64,000 bases of DNA. It comes from Asterias amurensis. Taxonomy: Eukaryota > Echinodermata > Asteroidea > Forcipulatida > Asteriidae. Positions 1 through 11,937 of the stretch are shown here, one piece after another; the stretch's first letter is position 1, and every line of letters begins with the position of its first letter. The translations under genes were made by a program, and so were the position numbers. The DNA is taken from the NCBI RefSeq assembly GCF_032118995.1, contig NC_092665.1, positions 3,136,001-3,200,000 of the forward strand. The letters are read 5' to 3'. Under the pieces are notes generated by a model. It did no database searches. It was not told where the DNA came from and saw nothing but the letters and a program-made list of their open reading frames with translations.

Positions 1-1530
1 CTACCCAAGCTGCCGAAATGGCATCAAATGTGAGAAAAAGTAATATCAGGTTCATTTAATTATTTCTACTTCTATTTTCTCAGGTTTATCATAACAATTA
101 CTTAATTCTCGGGTAATGACCTTGAAACTTCGATTCGAAAGCCAAGATGGTAGTTGGTAGTAAGCATCCTGAGAAGTTATTTCATCTGACGTGCTCTCGA
201 TCAATTAAGGATTAGAATTCAATTAAATAAAAATTTGAATTTCCAAAGATCACCCCGAGACGACTTTTGGAGATTCGAAATTTCCCTGGTTTAAAATTAT
301 GCGCCCAGAGATACGGCTGGTACCCGCGGCGTCACCTCATAAAGCCTTACGAATTCGACAATAATATGCCCATCCTGTAGATAGCTGAAACTTTCAAGAG
401 CACTACAATTGCATCTTTTTGCATTTTCCTATAAATCTACGTTGATAAAAACCAAAACCTACCTTTAACATTTGAATTTGCTCAAAGAAAAACATTTGGC
501 AGATATAATTATACATTGTTCTCAAAAGCTTACGCATGCTCAGTTTGTAATGTCTGCGCCCACTTAATATTATCCCAAAGTCCCCGGATGAAGAATTATG
601 AATGACCATTTCTTTTTGTTCATATTTTGTTTCCCCTTTTAGCAATTCCCAAAATGGGAACAAATAATTGTTCGAACATTCTGTGCTCCAGCCGGTATAA
701 ACCGGTTTGTGGCGGCGATGGGGAGGAATATCTCAACGACTGTTCACTGTGCAAAGCAGCATGCACCAATCACAAGTTGATTAAACAGTGTGATGGATTT
801 TGTCCTTGTGGGGCACTGAAGAACCCGGCGACTGTTTTAGACCCCAAAGTTTTAGACCCAAAACTTCCGAAGATTGCAGCAAGTGGGTTTTGCTTAATGG
901 ATGGTAAGCATATACTGAAATAATTTATATCTGTCGAATGACTAACTGATAAAACAACCGTGGCTTCAGTTTTTGCGCTATCGCGATTTATATAAGAAGA
1001 AAACAAAAACAAGACACAATGACGTCATTACTCATTACACAAGTAAAAAGGGTACCAGTTACAAACAATTTATACATGACAAGGTATTTTGGCTGGTAAC
1101 CTGTTTCTGCTAAGCAATATTTTCCTTTGCTTTGGATTCATAATTATTTCCTCCAGCCGTTTTCGAAACCATGGTTTAGTTGGTCCGGACTTTAAGCACA
1201 TACCGCTTTGATCAAAGCTCCTTACAGAAAGTACAGAAGGTGCCCATGATGCAGCCTATAAGCCTAGCTGTAGCTTCGAAAAGGCCCTAGTGTGTTCTGA
1301 CAGTTCGCAAAAAAAGGATAGACCATTGGCAGACCATTGCTACCTTTGACATTTTTTTTCAAGGGGTTAATTATACAATAACAAACGAACAATTACTATG
1401 TAAAAAATAAATTATGTGAAAATGGCACCTGCTGAAAGACACCCTCTAGCTTCGTAAAATGTTCTAATATTTATAACGCCATAAAACGATTGGTTTTTCT
1501 TTTGTCATTGCAGGAACATGCCCAAAATGA
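1..1530 (+). CDS. Kazal-like secreted protein, 3' part of gene (first paralogue)
   Basis: Cysteine-rich extracellular-type protein; Kazal modules usually inhibit serine proteases, but the target here is unknown. The firm exon is 643-902: an AG acceptor after a pyrimidine tract, then a module with cysteine spacing C-x4-C-x7-C-x10-C-x2-C-x3-C, containing KPVCGGDG and Y-L-N-D-C as in Kazal domains, and closing with C-D-G-F-C-P-C. The donor is G|GTAAGC. The last exon is 1514-1530 after a strong TTTGTCATTGCAG acceptor; it adds only D-G-T-C-P-K and stops. A possible upstream exon end at 1-39 has a GT donor at 40 and the matching phase 1, but its coding is weakly supported and the gene start lies outside the window. 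The next gene has the same exon phases and a closely similar module, so the two are tandem duplicates. This copy lacks the acidic tail. Confidence 0.72.
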
Positions 1531-2356
1531 CGTTAAAGTATTTCGCCGACTCAGAGCAGAACGGAGTTTCAAATCTACTAAACTGAATAAGAACGAGCTA
1601 GTCATAAAAAAATGATTCACAATTAATCAGCCCGCTTGCAGTTAATAACAAAGAACAAAGAACCCCCGTTGTGCTGTAAATAGTTTAGAATACAATTTCA
1701 TAAGGGCTATTGTTTTGTTATTATTATTCAACATTGATCAACATTGTAATCAACATTAATCCATAATCTATTGAAACACGGGGAAATCAGTAGATGAACA
1801 AGACGTTTGTGTATTTTCTGTATACTCCAATTTCTAGTGATAATGAGATGGGAAACAATGACCGAATAATGTATTACATTAAATAAAATTGGGGTGCCCT
1901 TGCTAACGGTATACACTCAGGGTATGTTTGTATGCAAGGCCGTACAAAATAAATGGCTTCAGGAACTGTGTTTGTGTTCTACCAGTCAGGCAGATAAATG
2001 TAAGGGTCAATTTGTGATAAATTGTCTTCATTTCATTAATATTTATTATTGTTTAGTAACATGTGTTGATGTCATGTTAAAAGGGTAGTTAAATTGTAAA
2101 TAAACTAATACCATTGCAGTAAAATATATTTCCCAACGTATACTTATTGCTCTCAAACTACTGTATTGTTAACCCCGCCTGTCGCTATTGTTTTCCCAGA
2201 CAATGCCCCAGCGTGAACACCTGTGCGCATACACAGTGTGCAATAAGCAAATGAGACACCTGTTCTATCAGAGAGATATCAATCAAAGCTCATGTGTGCT
2301 TCAAGAGGGCGGTATTCAATTGATAATCATTGCTTGTCAATTGGTTCCATTTGTCT
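1531..2356. other. Intergenic, no gene seen
   Basis: AT-rich sequence between the two Kazal genes. Only short chance reading frames are present. From about 2155 it contains the first copy of a dispersed segment that recurs near 3170. Confidence 0.5.
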
Positions 2357-3400
2357 TTAAAGGCACTGGATACGTTTGGTAATAACAAAGGCCAGTTTTC
2401 TTACTTGGTGTATACCAACATATGCATAAAATAACATACCTGTGAAATTTTGGGATGAACTGGTCATCGAGTTTGCAAGAGAATAACAAAAGAAAACACC
2501 CTTGTTTTACTCTGTGTGCTTTCAGACGGTTTAAAAAAATGTTTAAGCTGAGACCCCTTGTTATATTATTTGAGGGGAAATTTACCTCTTTCTAATAATT
2601 TACATAACTTCAGAAGGAGCAATTTCTCACAATATGTTTTATTGATTTTATGAGTTACATTGATAATACATTATACCATTATCATATTTCCTTTACTCAT
2701 GTCCAAGGACGTTATGTACCTACTATTATTTTGAAGTAATGATCAATAGTATCCAGTGTCTTTAATCTATCTTTAGCTTCTTTAGGGGGTCACCTTGTGC
2801 TTCGTGACTCCCGGGGCTGAATCATTTCAGCAATGTCTTCGGCCTGGTTTATCATTTGTCTCATGAAATTTGTTGTGAAATAATAATCCTCTAAGAAATT
2901 TGGAAAGGGGGTATTTTGGGTACGTAGTTGAAGTCATGGTGGGCAAGTATTTTGCAGAAATCGGACGTGCAATAAACGTTTTAAAATAATAATTCACTTA
3001 TGCAAATCTGCAGTGTGACGTCATTTTATAGGCTAAAGGCTGAAGATCATGATATGGTAATTCGCGAGCCACGAAGTTTGACGTCAGTTGTTGGGGGCCA
3101 GTGTATACTTCCCACCAAACTTGACGACCGTTAGAATTAAAGAGCGCCCTCAAAAAAACACTTCTGATTTTTTTTTCTCAAACTACTGTTTTGTTAGACG
3201 CGCCTGTCGCACTATTGTTTTTCCAGACAATGCCCTAGCATGGACACCTGTGCGCACACACGCTGAGCAATATGCAAATGAGCCACCTGTTTTCTCTCGG
3301 ACCAACCAATCAGAGGTATCCACATTATATTTACCCTTGTATTCTGATTTTGCAATGAATTGTGAATGTTATCGATTTGTTCTCACTGGTCTGTATCTTT
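2155..3400 (+). repeat. Duplicated ~140-bp segment (two diverged direct copies)
   Basis: The stretch at about 2155-2310 matches about 3170-3330. Both begin TCTCAAACTACTG and share GACAATGCCC, ACACCTGTGCGCA, GCAAATGAG and CACCTGTT in the same order. The second copy lies in an open frame at 3088-3495 that has no recognisable protein. The bases just before copy 2 (3094-3153) also occur inverted at 8950-9010, so this is a dispersed element rather than a gene. Confidence 0.6.
2357..2765 (-). mobile_element. MITE-A, old diverged copy
   Basis: Starts TTAAAGGCACTGGA and ends ATCCAGTGTCTTTAA. The internal landmarks (CATATGCATAAAATAAC, then ACACCCTTG, then a TTCAGA..GAG..TTTCTCACAAT block) are in the order seen in younger copies, but the copy is strongly diverged. 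Confidence 0.7.
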
Positions 3401-3495
3401 TAAAGGGGCACTCCAATCGAATGGTCCATGGTTCTGATTTATCTACAGTACTGCCAAGTTTGATTAATTATACTTTTATAACGACAACACACTAG

Positions 3496-5014
3496 GCTCT
3501 ATTTTATTGTGGTGAGCTAAGTTGTGCCACAGATTTGTTTGTTTTAAAAAGTAGATGCGTCAAAACATAAAGACCCCAAGTTCTGCCACAAGCCAGAACA
3601 CCAGTCCCCTCTTAAAACAGAGAATTATGAAGAATTAAAATGACATTGTCAGCGCATTACTGATTAAAGTAAAGGGCAGAATTTCTGGGAAAATGCTTTT
3701 TTAACATATCAAACCTGTACCCAACATTTCTGCCCTTTCTTGACAGAAGGAAATGATTTTGTTATAATTCTTCAGACGTCAACACAAGGAATTAAAATTA
3801 TTTACCACGGTTGGTATTTTTAAAATAACTTACAATGGATTTCCAAACACTACTAATTTTGAACATGGAAACAACACAAACACGAATGGAGATGTAAATA
3901 AAGTTGGTTCCCTTTAATAAAGTATTACAGAAATACTCTCAGATTTAAAATACCACATCTGTTGGTCTGGTGTCCCCCCCCCCACCCCCCCCCCCCCCCT
4001 TCATCATCCCCTGAACCGTAGCCACGTGTACTTAATACACTTTGGCTTTGTCGTTCGCGTTACATATACGTGGCTTAAAATCAAAAGGTATTGTGACAAT
4101 AATTTATAGAACAAAATAACCAAAACACTGACTGAGATTTGAGTGAAAATAGAGGTCATATTTTGCCGAAGCGGTATTTGTGTGTTGTGCGTAGCGGAGA
4201 TCCTGGTTTTTTGTTACGGGAATACCTTCGAATATATTTTTTACTCATCAGACAGCGTGAAAGATTTTCATCAACTTTTGTTTTGAAAACTGACGTACAA
4301 GGGTAAGTTTGTAGATTGTTTTCAAATATTACGGAGGTAGGCCTACAACTGACTTTGTGTGTGTGAAGAATCAAAGTTATGTTTTAACTCTCCGGTTGTC
4401 GAGAAAAATCATTATGACAAACTAATAATTAATAGCTTTGTGACAATGACGCTAAAGTGTAATGCTCGCTTCCTTGAAGGGGGTAAACTTTGATTTTTGA
4501 GTTCTGTTTGGTGTGATGAAAAGTTTAAAACTGACTTGTTAAACATGCATTTTGTATTTAACAATTTGAATGTTTGAAATATTTTCGACTTAACTTCTCC
4601 CTGTTAACTTCAGCAAAAATTCATTTAAATATCATTTGCACAACTTACAAGTTTCCTCCTTAATAAATAAAATAGGGTTTCTTTTTAGCTACTATCTAGT
4701 TCACGAGACGAGTGGATGACTCTGACTTTGGCCCAAATTCGTAGAGCTGCTTAGCACAATAAAAGTACGCTTACCAGAATAAGGTTACCGGCCAAACGAT
4801 CATGTCACATGTACAATTAATAACTGGTTCCATGCTCATGTCTGCTAAGCAGAAAACTGGTAAGCTTAACTTTTTACACCTCCAGTCTTCTAGTCTATGA
4901 AACTGCACTGTTGTGTTCCATTTCAACTCGTAAGGGTGTCAACTCGTAAGGGTGTGAATTGATTTATCGATTTTATCATTGAAAGGTTGATCAGCAGATC
5001 GATTATCGGCTATA
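3496..5014. other. Intergenic; C-rich tract and a MITE-E fragment
   Basis: No gene seen. A C-rich low-complexity tract lies at about 3976-4000. A fragment of the MITE-E family (TAGAGCTGCTTAGCA ... CTGCTAAGCAGAAAA) lies at about 4728-4870. The promoter of the second Kazal gene should be in the last few hundred bases, but no clear TATA box was found. Confidence 0.45.
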
Positions 5015-6741
5015 ATGGAAGGATGTGGCTGTGGGGTCATTAGGGTGATCATATCACCCATCGTCATCGTGTACCTCTTTCTGACGCTGGGGGCAGCAGA
5101 GAAAGTGGATTCGATTTTCCCGGCTTGCAAAGAAAGAACCCACGCCATCAGTAAGTATTATGCTGTTAATGCATTATTTACTCATTTAAGATGCTCATTT
5201 AATATTGATTTGTTTATTTATTAGTTTGTTTATCTTTTAGAGTTCTTTAAAATACAACGAGTGGACACATAATAGTAAATTAATTACAACCATAAACTAC
5301 ATGGGAATCTGAGGTGTTGTCAAAGATAATACATACTAGAAAAAGCGTATTTCCATTGTGGTCCTCCAAAAAGAAAGGTTGTTTAAAGAGATTACAAACG
5401 ATTAATTTAAAATGTAATGTTTTCTTTCCTCGTTCCCAGATATACCAAAGCTGGTCGACCCCAACCCATGTGTATTCAGGTGCCCAACAAAGGTCGAGAT
5501 GGCTTGTGCAAATGATGGCACGAGTCACATTAACGAGTGTTTCCTGTGTAAGGACGCGTGTAACAATCCGGACAGGCCTATCTTTAAAGTATGCGATGGG
5601 CGGTGCCCATGTAAGGGGAAACCCCACGATGATGTCATGAAGACAGTAGAGGATTGCAAAGACGGTAAGTCAAAATAAAGATTCCTGTTAGCTTTTGAAT
5701 GCTAGTAACGCATATACAAGGTAAAAATCCGTTGACTCGTATGCGCTCCGAGAGTAGGTCCGTTTCCACGTTGGCCATGGCACGTCGCATCCCCAAAAAA
5801 GTTTCAAACTGCGGGAAAGTTTCCATGTCTTCTCTCTCTTTTTCTCTTTTTATGTTTTGTTCTTCACCTCTATAATTCTTCTCATTCAAATAACAAACCA
5901 CAAGGAACAATGGTTTTGTTAGTTAATCTATTTGGGGTTGAAAAACTAAAAGAATCACCTGATCGGGATTTGAAGTTTGAACCAACGACCTCCTTAACAA
6001 ACGTGCCGGTGCTCCACCAACTGAGCTATCTAGCCCTACATGTTGTCGGTCTCCCTATTTTGTCAATATCTGTAATTTGGGGATGACAGTCAGAAAGCCA
6101 TAGAACATTTTCATTCATAAATAATCAATTGGTTTTTCTTCTGGACAAATACAGGCAAATGTGCGGTAGATGCTTCCGACCACTACGACGAAGACTACGG
6201 GCTGGATGTCGAAGCACCCGAGGCTAAATACTCGTATCCCGAATACACCCGAGAGCAATACGAGAACGGGGATGTCATCCACGAGCTGGATGGGTACTCA
6301 CAGAGAGGGGACGAGGAGATGGTAGACGGGGGGTATGGTTATACTGAAGATGAGGAGCTCCATGAATGGGAATATTATGAGGAGGAGTATGAAGATATTG
6401 AAGTAGAAGGGGAGGATGATGCAGAAGTAGAAGAGGAGGAGGATGTGGAAGGGGAGGGGGAAGAAGGGGAGGATACACTGCAAGAAGGGGAGGGGCGGGA
6501 TGGTGGAGCTGGGGATGGGGTGGTGGATCATAAGGAGGAAGGGAAGGAGAAAGTTAAGGAGGTTAATGTTGACATGGAAGAAGATGATGGGCAGGGTAAG
6601 GGCAACAATCAGAAGGGGCCTGAGACGGGTAAAGAAGGCGAGGGTGTGCCGCAGAAGGGATCCAAGAAAGCCAGGGAAGAACAAGTAAAGGATAAACAAA
6701 TTAAAGTGGTGGTTGAAAACAAGGAAGATATTATCAGTTAA
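5015..6741 (+). CDS. Secreted Kazal-like protein with acidic tail (second paralogue)
   Basis: Three exons join in phase: 5015-5150, 5440-5664 and 6155-6741 (315 residues). All junctions are GT/AG. Exon 1 gives a hydrophobic signal peptide (about residues 8-28, IIVSP/IVIVYLFLTL-like core). Exon 2 carries one Kazal-like module, residues 56-103, with C56-x3-C60-x7-C68-x10-C79-x2-C82-x3-C86 and a closing C-D-G-R-C-P-C. Exon 3 starts K-C-A-V-D and becomes a low-complexity tail: first Tyr/Glu/Asp-rich, then almost pure Glu/Asp/Gly, then mixed Lys/Glu to the stop. The tail should be disordered and strongly anionic. Calcium or mineral binding is possible in a skeleton-forming animal but is only a guess. 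Protease inhibition is the family role and is not proven here. The gene lies 3.5 kb downstream of its paralogue on the same strand. Confidence 0.85.
5960..6048 (-). repeat. tRNA-like SINE fragment in Kazal gene intron 2
   Basis: Read on the minus strand this shows an A-box-like TAGCTCAGTTGGTGGAGCA and a B-box-like GGTTCAAAC at tRNA spacing. The arms do not fold well and the 3' end continues as unrelated sequence, so it is a degraded tRNA-derived element rather than a working tRNA. Confidence 0.5.
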
Positions 6742-9264
6742 AGACCTCAGTGGGGCATGATGCATTTATACGTAACAACTCTCCTATCATATTCTTATTA
6801 ATTTTAATTGTAATTTATTTATCCATTAACTTGTTTTTTGAAAAACAAAACCACTTTATTTGTTAACATTATATTTAGTGCTTCATACACAGTGAATAAG
6901 TATTTTACAAAGAATTACAAGAACATGAAATATCATAAGCATTGACAAAAAAATGAATACAATGTTATACATCCAAAACAAAGTAGAATATTGTTTCCAA
7001 ATATAATTTTCGAAAGTGTTTACTGTCGGGAATCACATAATGACGTCGAGGAGATTGTTTCAAAGTTAACGTTTGTGAGCACAAACGAAGAAGGCTCGAT
7101 CCATGTGGCGAGATAAGTATGAAGACAATGGACCAACCACAAAGCTGCTTAAACAACAAAATATTGATTAACCGTTTTCTGCTAAGCAAAAATATTAGCA
7201 TGATACCAGTCAAAGATGGTGCACGAGGAATAGTGTTTTGGCTGATTACTACTTAATTTGTTGGTCTTGGCTCCTTTTTCTGCATCTGACATTGGGCCCG
7301 TGGACGTGGGCAAGTTCAATGTGTGCGTTCACTATAGGCCTATACTTATCCTGTTTATATTAATTATTTGCATTCCTTAAAATTGTCGACTTTTAATCAA
7401 AGTTTGAATTGTGTTCATTAAAAAAGGCAAAGTTATATTAGAGTATTTCTTATCAGTGTGTCACATTATGTTTTAGTAGAAAATATTTTAATATTATTCT
7501 GCGTGAAATAATATACTCAATGTTTCAAAGGTTCAAATATTTGCGAAATAAATCCTACAAAACTACACGCAAATTATACGTAAATCAACAACCAGGCGTT
7601 TCACGTCCCTAGTGCACAATATATAAATAGTTTTGCAATTTCACGCAATTTCATTGGTCGATCTTATTGTGCACAGGTATTGAGTTGCACCTGTTTTGCA
7701 GTTTCACCAAATTTCATTGGTCGTTCCTGCGACGCGCACGCGTCTCTCGCAGCCAATGAAGTTCAGTGGATTTGTCACGCGCGGTCATATTTTGCACAGA
7801 CAAGTGCACGCCTATTAATTATCCGGAGGTCGTACGACGTAAAAATGAGCAGACGTTAAATTTCTTAGTTTTTTACAAAGTTTTAAAAATGTTAGAATTT
7901 GGCTTGTGAATGACTTAGATTTTTTGATGAACAAGCTCTGAGATCGTTTGGATTTGTCTTTGTACACCATTTTCACGGAAGTTTTTTTACTAAATAGTAC
8001 GAAATGTTATGCATCTTTTTCTAAAATGCTAAAACTCATGAAAAGTTTAAAACTAGGTTCACGAAATTGTGGGTTTTTGTAAGCATCATCTGTGATGTGA
8101 CGAAGGAGTAGTACTGTTTGTAGAGAAGGGCTAATGAATAACACAACTTGTTGATTCACTACTCACTTTGTCGGTTTCCCAGACTGCCCATTCCCGATGT
8201 TAAAATTACTAATTAATTAGTGGTTAACAAACATGGCGCCACCACACATGAGACTGACATGAAGTTTTGAAGAACATGTTCATACCACAGTAGTATCTCG
8301 ATAAGTTCTCTGATAAGTTTGTAGGTTATGTTGTACATTAAGTCAATCACATGTACTGATAAATAGTAACAACTGTTTTCATTTAAACTGCGGACAATGA
8401 AGCAACAGTGTATTCTATCAAACATTCCGGACTCAAAGTATACTCTGAGTTCACTTCGCCATGACATACATTCAATACGAAACGTTACCGCATGTTTAAT
8501 GTTTGACATAACTTACAAGTCAAAAGCACCATTCACAGCCTAAAAACATAACAATGGCAGCAGCTGTTGTACACACATACAATGTGTATAATTCTTGAAC
8601 AAAAACCTTTTTGAATTGGCTTACCTTGGTTCGACAACTCAGCGAGGGTGAACGGCGACTTTTTGGTTTCCGGTTTTCATGAGTATTGTCTGAGGTAGAT
8701 TTATCGTCTGCTCACAACACACAATCACATGTTGTCATTTTTCTTGCAAAGTTGTTGACAGTTCCAAACACAACTTGCGAGAATTTACGTGTATAGCTTG
8801 TACAATGAAAACGGCGTTCTATATGGCCATCCTGGGCAACTGGAAACCGTAAATTAACCGCATTTTACAAGAAGAACACAGCAGCAAGACGGTAGAGCAA
8901 ACTTTATTCCACAAGTTTCTACAATGTCAATAAATTGCTGCAACTACCTGATTGAGGGCGCTCTTTAATTCTAACGGTCGTGTAAATTGGCGAGAACTAG
9001 ACTGGCCCCACGTCTTATAACGGGTGCGTTCGTTTAGCTTGCCTGGGTTGACCCCGGTGTGTGGCGTGTTTTTTTTTATTTTTCCCAGGACGAACGTGTG
9101 ATGATAATTACCCACGTTTGTCCTGGGAAAAAAACCCGGTCACTTCATGATGTGGGCGATTTCGGAAGGCCTTCTAAAACTGGCAATTTTTTCGGGGGGG
9201 GGGGGGGGGTTGAGCTTTGAAAAATCTCACGCATAGCTGGCCTCTGGACTTGGCATCTCTGGAA
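6742..9264. other. Intergenic; no gene seen
   Basis: About 2.5 kb without a supported gene. It holds a MITE-E fragment at about 7140-7225 (TGCTAAGCAAAAATATTAGC), a CCAAT/TATA-rich stretch at 7590-7790, an inverted copy of the 3094-3153 repeat at 8950-9010 (GAGGGCGCTCTTTAATTC), and a G-tract at about 9194-9209 just before the minisatellite. Confidence 0.5.
7590..7790. promoter_or_regulatory. Possible promoter-like stretch with CCAAT boxes and a TATA box
   Basis: Two near-repeats of a TTTCATTGGTCG motif (inverted CCAAT) lie about 70 bases apart, each preceded by a GCAATTTCAC or GCAGTTTCAC block. A third CCAAT lies at CAGCCAATGAAG. ATATATAAATAG (about 7618) is TATA-like. No gene starts nearby on either strand, so this may be chance or a remnant. 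Confidence 0.2.
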
Positions 9265-11094
9265 TTGTGTATGGTTGTGTAGTTTCCCATTGACTTGTGT
9301 ATGGTTGTGAAGTGTCCCATTGACTTGCGTATGGTTGTCTAGTTTCCCATTGACTTGTGTATGGTTGTGTAGTTTCCCATTGACATGTGTATGGTTGTTT
9401 AGTTTCCCATTGACTTGTGTATGGTTGTGTAGTTTCCCATTGACTGGTGTATGGTTGTGTAGTTTCCCATTGACTTGTGTATGGTTGTGTAGTTTCCCAT
9501 TGACTTGTGTATGGTTGTGTAGTTTCCCATTGACTTGTGTATGGTTGTGTCAATTCCCATCGACTTGTGTATGGTTGTGAAGTGTCCATTGACTTGTGTA
9601 TGGTTGTGTAGTTTCCCATTGACATGTGTATGGTTGTATTAAGTGTCCTATTGACTTGTGTATGGTTGTGTAGTTTCCCATTGACTTGTGTATGGTTGTG
9701 TCAATTCCCATCGACTTGTGTATGGTTGTGAAGTGTCCATTGACTTGTGTATGGTTGTGTAGTTTCCCATTGACATGTGTATGGTTGTATTAAGTGTCCT
9801 ATTGACTTGTGTATGGTTGTGTAGTTTCCCATTGACTTGTGTATGGTTGTGAAGTGTCCCATTGACTTGTGTATGGTTGTCTAGTTTCCCATTGACTTGT
9901 GTATGGTTGTGTAGTTTCCCATTGACATGTGTATGGTTGTTTAGTTTACCATTGACTTGTGTATGGTTGTGTAGTTTCCCATTGACTGGTGTATGGTTGT
10001 GTAGTTTCCCATTGACTTGTGTATGGTTGTGTAGTTTCCCATTGACTTGTGTATGGTTGTGTAGTTTCCCATTGACTTGTGTATGGTTGTGTCAATTCCC
10101 ATCAACTTGTGTATGGTTGTGTAGTTTCCCATTGACTTGTGTATGGTTGTGTCAATTCCCATCGACTTGTGTATGGTTGTGAAGTGTCCATTGACTTGTG
10201 TATGGTTGTGTAGTTTCCCATTGACATGTGTATGGTTGTATTAAGTGTCCTATTGACTTGTGTATGGTTGTGTAGTTTCCCATTGACTTGTGTATGGTTG
10301 TGTCAATTCCCATCGACTTGTGTATGGTTGTGAAGTGTCCATTGACTTGTGTATGGTTGTGTAGTTTCCCATTGACATGTGTATGGTTGTATTAAGTGTC
10401 CTATTGACTTGTGTATGGTTGTGTAGTTTCCCATTGACTTGTGTATGGTTGTGAAGTGTCCCATTGACTTGTGTATGGTTGTCTAGTTTCCCATTGACTT
10501 GTGTATGGTTGTGTAGTTTCCCATTGACATGTGTATGGTTGTTTAGTTTACCATTGACTTGTGTATGGTTGTGTAGTTTCCCATTGACTGGTGTATGGTT
10601 GTGTAGTTTCCCATTGACTTGTGTATGGTTGTGTAGTTTCCCATTGACTTGTGTATGGTTGTGTAGTTTCCCATTGACTTGTGTATGGTTGTGTCAATTC
10701 CCATTGACTTGTGTATGGTTGTGTCAATTCCCATTGACTTGTGTATGGTTGTGTAGTTTCCCATTGACTTGTGTATGGTTGTGTAGTTTCCCATTGACTT
10801 GTGTATGGTTGTGTAGTTTTCCATTGACTTATGTATGGTTGTGTCAATTCCCATTGACTTGTGTATGGTTGTGAAGTGTCCATTGACTTGTGTATGGTTG
10901 TGTAGTTTCCCATTGACATGTGTATGGTTGTCTAGTTTCCCATTGACTTGTGTATGGTTGTGTAGTTTTCCATTGACATGTGTATGGTTGTTTAGTTTCC
11001 CATTGACTTGTGTATGGTTATATAGTTTCCCATTGACTTGTGTATGGTTGTGTAGTTTCCCATTGACTGGTGTATGGTTGTGTACTATCCCATT
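9265..11094 (+). repeat. 30-bp minisatellite, about 61 units, with higher-order structure
   Basis: Tandem units of about 30 bp share the core CTTGTGTATGGTTGTG; the variable half is mainly TAGTTTCCCATTGA. Variants include TCAATTCCCATCGA, AAGTGTCC, CTAGTTTCCC, TTTAGTTT and ATTAAGTGTCCTA. Variants recur in fixed order: the TCAATTCCCATCGAC marker lies at 9549, 9700, 10151 and 10302, giving a 151-bp block repeated twice inside a 602-bp higher-order unit. Units are a multiple of three, so several frames stay open on both strands; those frames are not genes. A G-tract precedes the array and a C-tract (about 11117-11135) follows it. Confidence 0.97.
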
Positions 11095-11560
11095 AAAAAA
11101 TCCAGTTGATACCGGGCCCCCCCCCCCCCCCCCCCAAGGATGGATTTGACCTGGGGTACTTGGAAAGTGAACGTTAGGGAAATAGTCTACTGATCAAAAT
11201 TGATATCAATGATCATTGCAATTAAGTCGACCACCACTAATTGCCTTGATGTCAATATTTCTTGCAACCATTCAAGTCTATGTGACCCAACCGAGGGGAA
11301 ATTATAAGACCAATATTGAGCAAGCTTTCCTTCCCCTTTTGTATTCATAAGTGATCAATAGATAGGGTCCGTATCACAGACACTTGCATTTTCTAATTCG
11401 CATTCATCCAGAACGAAATTAGTTTTTTTTTTTTTATTGGGCACTGATTAGACAAGTTTTGGATAATTCCATATTGAAAAGCTATCCTACGGGCAATGTT
11501 TCGCCTTGTAAAGGTTTAAAGATGGATAATGTTTTAAATTATAGCAAAAGTCTAGTCTAG
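11095..11560. other. Unassigned sequence after minisatellite
   Basis: A poly-C tract at about 11117-11135, then AT-rich sequence with no gene or recognised repeat. Confidence 0.5.
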
Positions 11561-11937
11561 ACTTTGATTAACCGCCACAGCATAATAAGATAATAACCTG
11601 CTGGTGAAACACCGCGACGTTTCGATTATTTATGTAAGTGTCTTCAGGATTATTATCAGCCAATATTAGTGTAGATACATGTTTGCAATTTAGATTTTTA
11701 TGAATCACCACACCATAATAAGACAATAACCTCGTACTGAAACACAGCGACGTTTCAATCATTTATGTGAGTGTCTTCATGATTACCACCCACCTTATTA
11801 GCCAACTTGATTGCAGAGACATTTTTGAAATTTTTATAAGACTTTGATAAACCAGCTGAGTACATTGAAACACCGCAACGTTTCAATTATTTCTGTTAGT
11901 GTCTTCAGAATTAGCTTTACCCACCTTATGAGCCAAC
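11560..11937 (+). repeat. Three tandem ~130-bp copies with GAAACACCGCGACGTTTC core
   Basis: The core recurs at 11606, 11739 and 11867 (spacing 133 and 128), each followed by TTATTT.TGT.AGTGTCTTCA and, in the last two, CCACCTTAT.AGCCAACTT. Each is preceded by an ACTTTGAT(T/A)AACC block. This is a diverged tandem array of non-coding repeats. Confidence 0.75.

Noticed and set aside
3088-3495. 135-codon frame
   Set aside because: It overlaps dispersed repeat segments that recur at 2155 and, inverted, at 8950. No protein family was recognised.
6275-6765. Leucine/proline-rich frames antisense to, and an arginine-rich frame overlapping, the acidic exon
   Set aside because: Both are shadows of the GAG/GAA-rich codons of the Kazal gene's last exon, which is supported by splice phase and a signal-peptide exon.
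9265-11094. CRISPR-like repeat array
   Set aside because: There are no unique spacers; units are contiguous near-identical 30-mers in a eukaryotic sequence.
9227-11149. Long repetitive frames in several readings (TCVWLCSFPL, TSQWETTQPY, HKSMGNYTTI repeats)
   Set aside because: They arise because the minisatellite unit is 30 bp and happens to lack stops. They are open on both strands at once, have no start context or splice signals, and shift where a unit changes length.
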